Below are positions 1-5,127 of a DNA stretch of 9,517 nucleotides, in pieces (position 1 is the stretch's first letter; each line of letters opens with the position of its first letter). The position numbers were made by a program, and so were the translations under genes. The stretch comes from an uncultured Collinsella sp. (GTDB lineage: Bacteria; Actinomycetota; Coriobacteriia; Coriobacteriales; Coriobacteriaceae), in assembly GCA_958372035.1 (NCBI GenBank), contig CATXML010000038.1:1-9517 (forward strand), written 5' to 3'. Below the pieces are notes generated by a model. That model made no database searches and was not told the origin of the DNA. It saw only the letters and a program-made list of their open reading frames with translations.

Positions 1-854
1 AGCGTACGGCGACGTTTTGCCGTCGTGGCGCCGCACATGGTATTGAGCGTGCGCTCCAGCTGGGTAATCTGATGGCGATGGGCTTTGAGCTTCTGCGTCA
101 CCGAGGCCAGTGCCGCAGTCGCCGGGTTGAGTTTAGTCACGGTTAGGCCCGTGGTGCGGGCGATCTTTTCCATGTACTCCTTGCGCTCGTACTCGCGGCG
201 CTTATGACATTTGAGGCTCTTGGGGTCGACCTCCAGGCCCATGCCCGTACCGGCCCACTCCTCGGCGGTGGCGATGGCCTCGCCCAGAATATCCTCGCCA
301 CCGGTGTTGCGGCACTTATCGCACACGCCCAACGGCAGGTACACGCTCACGTTGGGATAGTCCGCCAGCACCGAGAACCAGGTCTCGGCCGTAATATCGC
401 CCACGCAGGCGACGACGACCTCGTTTTCGCGCGGCATGCGCTTAAGGGCGCGCGTGCAGGTGACGTAGGCGGTCTCGTGGCTCGTAGCAGCAGAGACGAT
501 GTCGTCATACAGGTTTTTGGGCGCCAAGCGCGGCGAGATGATCGCCTCGGTCGGACAGGCAGCGGCGCACAGGCCGCACTTGCGACAGGAGTCGAGGATC
601 TCGATGGCGTCTTCCTCGACCTCGATAGCGTTGACCGGGCACACGTCCATGCACGCGGTGCAGCCGCTCTTTTCGTTTTTGCAGGTCAGACACGGAATGG
701 TGTTGCCACGCGGACGCTCCTTGTAGTCGGCAGGATTCCACTGCGGCGCCGACGGATCGAGCGCATCGGTCACGCCGCCAAGCGGGTTTTTAAGAAAGTC
801 GAAACCCTTGCTGATCTCGATAATGTCATCAAATAGATCGTGTTCCTGCGCCAT
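1..854 (-). CDS. Double [4Fe-4S] ferredoxin-like protein with cysteine-rich C-terminal region (3' end cut by window)
   Basis: Reading down from ATG at 854 gives an open frame of 284 residues to the window edge, so the C-terminus is missing. A GGGAGGGG ribosome-binding site lies about 6-8 bases upstream. Residues 55-100 carry two iron-sulfur motifs: C55-x2-C58-x6-C65-x2-C68-x3-C72-P and C90-x2-C93-x2-C96-x3-C100-P. This is the pattern of a 2[4Fe-4S] ferredoxin domain. Further cysteines follow at 133, 150, 178, 181, 216 and 274. C178-x2-C181 lies in a segment reading VYLPLGVCDKCRNTGG, which could be an extra metal or redox site. The residues after 210 are rich in Lys/Arg and probably helical. 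No signal peptide or membrane segment is seen, so it is likely a cytoplasmic electron carrier or the electron-transfer subunit of an anaerobic reductase. Its partner is not in the window. The ferredoxin domain is certain; the physiological role is unknown. Confidence 0.85.
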   Translation of the reverse strand, partial: MAQEHDLFDDIIEISKGFDFLKNPLGGVTDALDPSAPQWNPADYKERPRGNTIPCLTCKNEKSGCTACMDVCPVNAIEVEEDAIEILDSCRKCGLCAAACPTEAIISPRLAPKNLYDDIVSAATSHETAYVTCTRALKRMPRENEVVVACVGDITAETWFSVLADYPNVSVYLPLGVCDKCRNTGGEDILGEAIATAEEWAGTGMGLEVDPKSLKCHKRREYERKEYMEKIARTTGLTVTKLNPATAALASVTQKLKAHRHQITQLERTLNTMCGATTAKRRRT

Positions 855-862
855 GCGCGGCC

Positions 863-870
863 CCTCCCTG
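863..870 (-). promoter_or_regulatory. Ribosome binding site of the ferredoxin-like gene
   Basis: The minus strand reads GGGAGGGG shortly before the ATG at 854. This supports 854 as the start; no other in-frame start has a comparable site. The rest of the 151-bp gap to the next gene (855-1005) shows only a weak GCCCG-N5-CGGGC inverted repeat (909-923) and an AT-rich TATCATTAT stretch (minus strand, about 893-901) that could hold a -10 box. I could not pair it with a convincing -35. Confidence 0.55.
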
Positions 871-1005
871 AGCAGTGCAAACAAGCAAGAGATAATGATA
901 CGCTATCGGCCCGTGCCTCGGGCAAATTACACGCGGAGCACCTTTGCGGCAAATAGCCTATGGCCTATCGCCGCCCCGATTGCACAAGGTCGATCAAGCG
1001 CCAAA

Positions 1006-2073
1006 CTATGCCTCGCGCATGAGCTCGACGAGCTTTTGCTTGGTCACCTTGGCCTGCTCGTTGGCCATATTGCGTTCGTTTCTAAAGGCCGCATCCGCAA
1101 CGCTCATCAGGTCGGCATCGGAAATCTCGCCAAGGCCCAGCTCCTCGAGCGTCGTCGGCAGACCGACGCGCTGACAAAACTCGAGCACCTGTTCAAGCTC
1201 GGGCGCACGCTCCAGACGAAGCTGGACCACCAGACCAAACGCCACGGCCTCGCCGTGCATGGCCTTGCACTCGGGCAGAATCGTCAGACCGTTGGCGATG
1301 GCATGCGCCAACGCCAAGCCACCGCTCTCAAAGCCAACGCCCGAAAGCAGGATGTTGCACTCGATCAGGCGCTCAACCGCCGGCGATGTACGCCCCTTTT
1401 TGAGATCGCGCTTGGCAGCGACGCCGCATTCCATAAGCGTATCGTAGCAGGCACGTGCCGCGACCAGTGCCAAGTGCCCCGGCGCGCCACCGTGCTCGTT
1501 CGCGCCGTGCGCCGCGGCGCACGAACGCGCCTCAAAGTACGTTGCCAGCGCGTCGCCCATACCGGCGACCGTCATGCGCAGCGGGGCCGCCGCGACCACG
1601 TTGGTATCGACCACGACCAGGTCCGGATTCTTCTCGAGCATCAGATAGCGATCGAACGACCCATCCTCGTGATACAGCACCGAAATCGCGCTGCACGGAC
1701 CGTCCATCGAAGCCGCCGTGGGGCATACACACAACGGCAGCTCAGCATAAAACGCAACGGCCTTTGCGATATCGAGCATCTTGCCGCCGCCAATGCCCAC
1801 CACCATGTCGCAATACTCGGCCTGGGCTTCCTTGGCCATTTCGACAACGGCATCTTCCGTACACGGACCGTTGTAAATCTTAAAGAACGGCTCGCTTAGA
1901 TCTTCATCCAGAAATCCATCGACGATCTGCCTGCACAGCCGATCCTCGGTGCCCTGGTCAAACAAGACATAGGCAGCGCAGCCCAACCATGACAAATACC
2001 TGCCCTGACGCGAAAGTTCGCCCGGCCCCTGAACATACCGGCCGGGACCGCCGTAAACCATAGGAAGCGCCAT
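1006..2073 (-). CDS. Glycerol dehydrogenase-like protein, diverged GldA paralogue
   Basis: A 355-residue protein of the GldA branch of the iron-containing alcohol dehydrogenase superfamily. The N-terminal nucleotide-binding part carries GGGKMLD at 95-101 for NAD(H). The substrate-side segment is SMDGPCSAI (D124). Metal ligands expected for GldA are present as D174 (in GMGDALATYFEA), H257 (in GLALAHAIANGLT) and H273 (in MHGEAVAFG). It aligns end to end with the neighbouring GldA at 2221-3321, roughly half identical by eye. It differs at the second metal-site loop, where canonical YHGEKV is replaced by MHGEAV with one residue deleted, and it lacks the neighbour's C-terminal tail. It probably oxidises or reduces a polyol or hydroxycarbonyl with NAD(H), but the substrate may not be glycerol. 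The start at 2073 has AAGGGCGG about 8 bases upstream. A 65-bp palindromic repeat begins only 30 bp upstream of the ATG, in the promoter/leader zone. Confidence 0.88.
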   Translation of the reverse strand: MALPMVYGGPGRYVQGPGELSRQGRYLSWLGCAAYVLFDQGTEDRLCRQIVDGFLDEDLSEPFFKIYNGPCTEDAVVEMAKEAQAEYCDMVVGIGGGKMLDIAKAVAFYAELPLCVCPTAASMDGPCSAISVLYHEDGSFDRYLMLEKNPDLVVVDTNVVAAAPLRMTVAGMGDALATYFEARSCAAAHGANEHGGAPGHLALVAARACYDTLMECGVAAKRDLKKGRTSPAVERLIECNILLSGVGFESGGLALAHAIANGLTILPECKAMHGEAVAFGLVVQLRLERAPELEQVLEFCQRVGLPTTLEELGLGEISDADLMSVADAAFRNERNMANEQAKVTKQKLVELMREA

Positions 2074-2083
2074 ACGAGAATCC

Positions 2084-2091
2084 GCCCTTCA
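2084..2091 (-). promoter_or_regulatory. Ribosome binding site of the GldA paralogue
   Basis: The minus strand reads AAGGGCGG followed by 8-10 bases and ATG at 2073. This favours M1 over the in-frame Met at residue 5. Confidence 0.5.
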
Positions 2092-2103
2092 TCAAACAAC
2101 GAT

Positions 2104-2168
2104 TGGTGCAAAGTAACCTGACCCCTTTGCACCAACTTGGTGCGATGGGGTCAGGTTAGTTTGCACCA
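2104..2168. repeat. 65-bp palindromic intergenic element (REPIN/MITE-like)
   Basis: Two 22-base arms (2104-2125 and 2147-2168) are inverted copies with a single mismatch. The 21 bases between them contain a second perfect inverted repeat, GCACCAA-C-TTGGTGC (2129-2143). The whole element can fold as one long hairpin. Each outer arm holds ACCTGACCCC or its complement; 2116-2129 reads ACCTGACCCCTTTG. The same core, with one base changed, occurs in the hairpin at the right end of the window (9484-9497, complement). Sharing a core between two unlinked intergenic hairpins suggests a dispersed family of the kind mobilised by REP-associated tyrosine (RAYT/Y1) transposases. That assignment is inference, as no transposase is in the window. 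It has no T-run, so it is not an obvious terminator. It lies between the gldA terminator and the start of the paralogue. Confidence 0.8.
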
Positions 2169-2172
2169 TAGC

Positions 2173-2208
2173 AAAAAGGGGCAAAGCCGTCTGCTGGCTT
2201 TGCCCCTT
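2173..2208 (-). terminator. Rho-independent terminator of gldA
   Basis: GGGGCAAAGCC (2178-2188) and GGCTTTGCCCC (2196-2206) form a perfect 11-bp stem with a 7-base loop. On the minus strand the stem is followed by TTTTTGC (from 2177-2173). It sits 12 bases after the gldA stop at 2221 and is correctly oriented to end gldA transcription. Confidence 0.88.
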
Positions 2209-2220
2209 CCTTAGCTTGAT

Positions 2221-3321
2221 TTACTCATCCATGAGATAGTAGTGTCCCAGCGCGTCGGCACCCAGGATGGCGTTTGCGACCATCTCGGGCGTCACCTCAA
2301 ACGGCATATTGCACATGGTGTCATCGGGCGCGCAGGCGGCCTCGGCAACAATCATGGCCTGTTCGCGCGTAAGCTCGGCAACGCCAAGTTCCTTCATCGT
2401 GACCGGCAGGCCCAGCTCAATGCAGAAGCCCAAGACTTCCTCGAGTTTCTCAGTCGGAGCATCCTCGAGTACCAGCTGAACGATGGTGCCAAAGGCGACC
2501 TTCTCGCCGTGATACATGCCGTGGCACTCGGGCAGCATCGTCAGGCCATTGTGGATGGCATGAGCAGCAGCAAGGCCCGAGCTCTCAAAGCCAATGCCCG
2601 AAAGCAGCGTATTGGCCTCGATGATATGCTCGACGGCAGGCGTGAGCGCACCCTTCTCCAGCGCGACCTTGGCCTTGACGCCATCGGCCATAAGCGTCTC
2701 GTAGCAGAGCTTGGCGAGCGCCAGGCCGGCCATTCCGCCCTTGCCGCCGGCGCAGGTGCCGCCGTCGGCATCGTGCGTTGCCTGGGCCTCGAAATAGGTT
2801 GCGAGCGCATCGCCCATACCGGAAACCGTCAGGCGCACCGGGCTCGCCGCGATAACCGTCGTGTCCATAAGGACAATGTTGGGGTTTGCTTTAAGGAAGA
2901 GATACTTGTCGAACTGGCCGTCATCGGTATAGAGCACCGAAAGTGCCGAGCACGGTGCATCGGTCGAGGCGATGGTGGGGCAAATGATAACCGGGGACTC
3001 CAGGTAGTAGGCAACGGCCTTCGCGGTATCGAGGATCTTGCCGCCACCGACGCCAACGATGATGTCGCAATCGTTGTCGCGAGCAAGCGCAACCAGGCGA
3101 TCGACCTCGCCCTTGGAGCACTCGCCGTTAAAGTCCTCAAACAGCAGCTCGGCCTTAGCCTCGGCAAAGCCGCCCTCGATCTTGGCACCGACGCGCTTCT
3201 TGCCCGAAGGCGTCACGATGACGAGGGCCTTAGCGCCGAGCGGCTCGACATAGGAGCCGAGCTTGGCGAGCTCGTCCGGACCCTGGATGTACTTGCTGGG
3301 GCTATTGAAAATTGCAGCCAT
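2221..3321 (-). CDS. gldA: Glycerol dehydrogenase (NAD+-dependent)
   Basis: A 366-residue protein, the usual length for GldA. The enzyme interconverts glycerol and dihydroxyacetone with NAD(H) in the cytoplasm and in anaerobes can also reduce hydroxyacetone-type carbonyls. Seen in sequence: N-terminal SPSKYIQGP, a GGGKILD nucleotide-binding turn at 92-98, STDAPCSAL at 119-127 with D121, and a C-terminal helical domain. Metal ligands are D171 (GMGDALATYFEA), H254 (GLAAAHAIHNGLT) and H271 (MYHGEKVAFGT). The spacing and motif text match classical zinc-dependent GldA proteins. The upstream neighbour on the same strand is an Fe-ADH (3404-4627), separated by a terminator. Downstream is its own terminator and then a diverged paralogue. 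The ATG at 3321 is chosen because the conserved N-terminus starts there; the Shine-Dalgarno is weak (GGGAT, 6-7 bases upstream). No dihydroxyacetone kinase gene is in view, so the metabolic direction is unknown. Confidence 0.93.
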   Translation of the reverse strand: MAAIFNSPSKYIQGPDELAKLGSYVEPLGAKALVIVTPSGKKRVGAKIEGGFAEAKAELLFEDFNGECSKGEVDRLVALARDNDCDIIVGVGGGKILDTAKAVAYYLESPVIICPTIASTDAPCSALSVLYTDDGQFDKYLFLKANPNIVLMDTTVIAASPVRLTVSGMGDALATYFEAQATHDADGGTCAGGKGGMAGLALAKLCYETLMADGVKAKVALEKGALTPAVEHIIEANTLLSGIGFESSGLAAAHAIHNGLTMLPECHGMYHGEKVAFGTIVQLVLEDAPTEKLEEVLGFCIELGLPVTMKELGVAELTREQAMIVAEAACAPDDTMCNMPFEVTPEMVANAILGADALGHYYLMDE

Positions 3322-3339
3322 AACTATCCCATTCTCTAA

Positions 3340-3381
3340 AAGAAAAAAGAAGGGGCTCCGTACGGATACGTGCGGAGCCCC
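3340..3381 (-). terminator. Rho-independent terminator of the Fe-ADH gene
   Basis: GGGGCTCCG (3352-3360) pairs with CGGAGCCCC (3373-3381). Inner pairs can extend the stem towards a GATA loop. On the minus strand it is followed by a pyrimidine tract, TTCTTTTTTCTTTT (3351-3338). It begins about 23 bases past the Fe-ADH stop (3404) and lies 20-30 bases before the gldA start. GldA therefore either depends on read-through or has a promoter in a very short space; I see no clear one. Confidence 0.85.
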
Positions 3382-3403
3382 TCGTTACGATAACAAGAGT
3401 CGA

Positions 3404-4627
3404 TTAGAAATCGATGTCGGTGTCGTAGTAGCAGGCCTTGAGGATCTTCTCGAAGTCGGCAGCCTTGGTCTCACGCGGGTTCTCGGGCGTGCAGGCGTCG
3501 GTCTCGGCGTTCGCAGCGATCTCGGGCAGCTTGGCGAGGAACTCCTCCTCGGAAACCATCTGCGGGTTCTCGGCGTCGACCTTCACGCCACCATTCGCGT
3601 AATCCTTGATGGACTGCGGAATGTTGAGCTGGTCATTGAGGTCGCGAATCTTCTGGACGAGCGCAGCGATGAGCTCCTCGTTGGTCTCGCCGGGAAGGTG
3701 CAGGATCTCCTTGGCCACGTAAGCGTAACGCTCAGCAGCACGCGGGTCCTTGGAGTTCCACTGGATAACCTTGCCCAGGTACATGGCGTTAGCGGCACCG
3801 TGGATGATGTGGCCGTTCTCGAAGGCAGCACCGGTCTTGTGAGCCATGGAGTGAACGATGCCGAGCAGGCCCGAGGAGAAGGCGATACCGGCGATGCACT
3901 GAGCCTCGTGCATGTGCTGACGGGCCTCATGGTCGCCAGCATAGGACTTGGGCAGCCACTCGACGATCTCGCGGATGCCGTGCAGGGCGTTGGCGTCGGT
4001 GAACATAGAGGCGCAGGTGGAAACGTAGGCCTCCATGCAGTGGGTCAGAGCATCCATGCCGGTGTGAGCGCACAGCTTGGCGGGCATGGTGTAGGTGAGC
4101 TCGGGGTCGACGATGGCGACATCAGGGGTGATGTTGAAGTCGGCCAGCGGGTACTTGATGCCCTTGGCGTAGTCGGTAATGACGGAGAACGCGGTGACCT
4201 CGGTAGCGGTGCCGGAGGTAGAGGAGATGGCGCAGAAATGAGCCTTCTGACGCAGCTCGGGGAAGCTGAACGGCTGGATGATGTTATCGAAGGACTCCTC
4301 GGGATACTCGTAGAAGACCCACATGGCCTTAGCGGCATCGATGGGCGAGCCGCCGCCGATGGCGATAATCCAGTCGGGCTCGAACTCGCGCATGGCCTCG
4401 GCGCCCTTCATGACCGTCTCGATGGACGGATCGGACTCGACGCCCTCGAACAGCTTGACCTCGAAGCCGCCTTCCTTAAGGTCGGCCTCAACGTCCTGCA
4501 AGAACCCGCCGCGGCGCATAGAGCTGCCGCCAGAAACGATGATGGCCTTCTTGCCCTTGAGGTTCTTCACCTCGTGGCGAGCGCCCTCACCAAAGTACAG
4601 ATCGCGAGGATTGGTAAAACGTCCCAT
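3404..4627 (-). CDS. Iron-containing alcohol dehydrogenase (clostridial Adh1/butanol-dehydrogenase type)
   Basis: Starting from ATG at 4627 the protein has 407 residues. It is a group III (Fe-ADH) enzyme that interconverts aldehydes and alcohols with NAD(P)H. Seen: N-terminal FTNPRDLYFGEG, IIAIGGGSPIDAAKAMW at 87-103 (dinucleotide binding), STSGTATEVTAFSVI at 136-150, and YPLADFNITPDVAIVD at 159-174. The metal-site ligands are D192 and H196 (in GMDALTHCMEAY), H259 (in GIVHSMAHKTGA; H263 is the usual second-shell histidine) and H276 (in IIHGAANAMYL). The motif text closely follows Clostridium acetobutylicum Adh1, as I recall that sequence. The loop before H276 is two residues longer than the usual FHIPHG (FENGHIIHG). 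A longer frame from GTG at 4678 exists, but the 4627 start has a perfect AGGAGG 6 bases upstream and begins at the conserved N-terminus. A terminator follows the gene. The substrate is unknown; ethanol, butanol or a similar primary alcohol is likely. Confidence 0.93.
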   Translation of the reverse strand: MGRFTNPRDLYFGEGARHEVKNLKGKKAIIVSGGSSMRRGGFLQDVEADLKEGGFEVKLFEGVESDPSIETVMKGAEAMREFEPDWIIAIGGGSPIDAAKAMWVFYEYPEESFDNIIQPFSFPELRQKAHFCAISSTSGTATEVTAFSVITDYAKGIKYPLADFNITPDVAIVDPELTYTMPAKLCAHTGMDALTHCMEAYVSTCASMFTDANALHGIREIVEWLPKSYAGDHEARQHMHEAQCIAGIAFSSGLLGIVHSMAHKTGAAFENGHIIHGAANAMYLGKVIQWNSKDPRAAERYAYVAKEILHLPGETNEELIAALVQKIRDLNDQLNIPQSIKDYANGGVKVDAENPQMVSEEEFLAKLPEIAANAETDACTPENPRETKAADFEKILKACYYDTDIDF

Positions 4628-4633
4628 ACTGTG

Positions 4634-4639
4634 CCTCCT
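4634..4639 (-). promoter_or_regulatory. Ribosome binding site that fixes the Fe-ADH start
   Basis: The minus strand reads AGGAGG, 6 bases before ATG at 4627. This rejects the upstream in-frame GTG at 4678, which would add 17 residues (MLRYIRKSKRGLFRRHS) that do not belong to the family and fall within the likely leader/promoter. Confidence 0.85.
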
Positions 4640-4663
4640 AAACAAGCCCCTCTTAGACTTGCG

Positions 4664-4693
4664 TATATAACGGAGCACCCAATTGGCTCCGTT
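4664..4693 (-). promoter_or_regulatory. Candidate promoter with overlapping operator for the Fe-ADH gene
   Basis: On the minus strand TTATATA (4670-4664) is a plausible -10 box. It lies about 25 bases before the Shine-Dalgarno and predicts a leader of about 30 nt. Immediately upstream is a perfect 8-bp inverted repeat, AACGGAGC (4669-4676) and GCTCCGTT (4686-4693), with a 9-base spacer. It overlaps the edge of the -10 and covers the spacer and -35 position. The sequence at -35 does not resemble TTGACA. An imperfect promoter covered by a dyad suggests regulation by a dimeric DNA-binding protein. The regulator is not identified. The dyad has no T-run in either direction, so it is not a terminator. 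Confidence 0.45.
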
Positions 4694-5083
4694 AGGACCG
4701 GTTTGCGCGTTGCCGGCGATGACAATGCGCGATGTCTAAACGTCTCAACGCTCAGACAAACACTATTTTACCGTTCTGGTTGGTCAGTTATTCACCTAAA
4801 GCCGCCAATGATGAAACGTTTTTTCTATCCCCGAAGACCCTTGTGCGGCATTCATACTCCCAAGCTGGGCAAACGTTTTATCAAGGTTGACTACATATCC
4901 TGGGCAGGACTGTGCCCCTCCAAAATATGCACCGTTCGCCGCCAAAAATCGACCGTTTGCGGCACCGTGATACCACTCGGTCGTCCAAGGTGCCGACATT
5001 TGTGCGACATCCGACTTCGTGGTGCAAAGGTGCATGTCCAAGTGCGGCACCCCCGGTGTGCCACATGCGGGTAAACTAGAACC
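4694..5083. other. Structured divergent intergenic region with repeats, no convincing gene
   Basis: This is most of the 500-bp gap between the divergent Fe-ADH and TPR-like genes. It is less GC-rich than the flanking genes. It contains two copies of the palindrome AAACGTTT (4814-4821 and 4871-4878), 57 bp apart. AAACGTTT is the core often seen in LacI-family operators. An imperfect direct repeat of about 22 bp lies at 4920-4941 and 4942-4962; both units follow CCAAAA, then CACCGTT or GACCGTT, then CG. GGCACC (4962-4967) is complemented by GGTGCC (4990-4995), a possible stem. A minus-strand frame of 84 codons (4796-5050, GTG start) covers much of it. It has no good ribosome-binding site and lacks the GC-rich third positions of real genes here, so I do not call it a gene. 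The region could hold distal promoters, operators or a small RNA. Confidence 0.5.
4920..4962. repeat. Imperfect tandem repeat, two units of about 22 bp
   Basis: Unit 1 (4920-4941) and unit 2 (4942-4962) align as CCAAAA(T)AT(G/C)(C/G)ACCGTT(C/T)GC(C/G)G, with one base missing in unit 2. They are directly adjacent. This may be a duplicated protein-binding site or a degenerate array. Confidence 0.5.
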
Positions 5084-5100
5084 TTATATAGAGATATTTG
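5072..5100 (+). promoter_or_regulatory. AT-rich candidate promoter of the TPR-like/murT-gatD operon
   Basis: An AT-rich patch 30-55 bases before the first gene contains TAAACT (5072-5077) and TTATATA (5084-5090). Either could serve as a -10. Neither has a good TTGACA-like -35 at 16-18 bases. It is the only AT-rich stretch close to the gene, so the promoter is placed here with low confidence. Confidence 0.3.
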
Positions 5101-5115
5101 AACCCTAACCGCAGC

Positions 5116-5123
5116 AAAGGAGG
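5116..5123 (+). promoter_or_regulatory. Ribosome binding site of the first TPR-like gene
   Basis: AAAGGAGG ends 4 bases before ATG at 5128. It fixes this start over an in-frame TTG at 5098, which would place the Shine-Dalgarno inside the coding region. Confidence 0.8.
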
Positions 5124-5127
5124 CCCC

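Noticed and set aside
909..923. GCCCG-N5-CGGGC as the terminator of the GldA paralogue
   Set aside because: The stem is only 5 bp and no T-run follows on the minus strand.
808..1899. Long plus-strand frame opposite the GldA paralogue
   Set aside because: It is an antisense shadow produced by high GC. The minus-strand frame has clear GldA motifs.
3383..3397. TTGTTA-TCG-TAACGA dyad as a Rex redox-repressor site
   Set aside because: It is too short and lacks the TTGTGAA/TTGTTAA-N4 half-site form. It lies between the Fe-ADH stop and its terminator, which is a poor operator position.
4628..4678. GTG at 4678 as start of the Fe-ADH
   Set aside because: The added residues are not part of the family, and a perfect AGGAGG precedes the ATG at 4627. 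The extra stretch overlaps the likely promoter.
4920..4962. Tandem repeat as a CRISPR remnant
   Set aside because: The two units are directly adjacent with no spacer, and there is no leader or cas gene.
4796..5050. Minus-strand 84-codon frame (GTG start) as a gene
   Set aside because: There is no convincing Shine-Dalgarno, codon third positions are unlike the neighbouring genes, and no domain is recognised. It is kept as an observation on the intergenic region instead.
2242..5074. Long plus-strand frames opposite gldA and the Fe-ADH
   Set aside because: They are low-complexity Gly/Leu/Val/Asp-rich antisense shadows with no domain. The minus strand encodes recognisable enzymes.
5098..5127. 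TTG at 5098 as start of the first TPR-like gene
   Set aside because: It would place the strong AAAGGAGG inside the coding region. ATG at 5128 follows that site directly.
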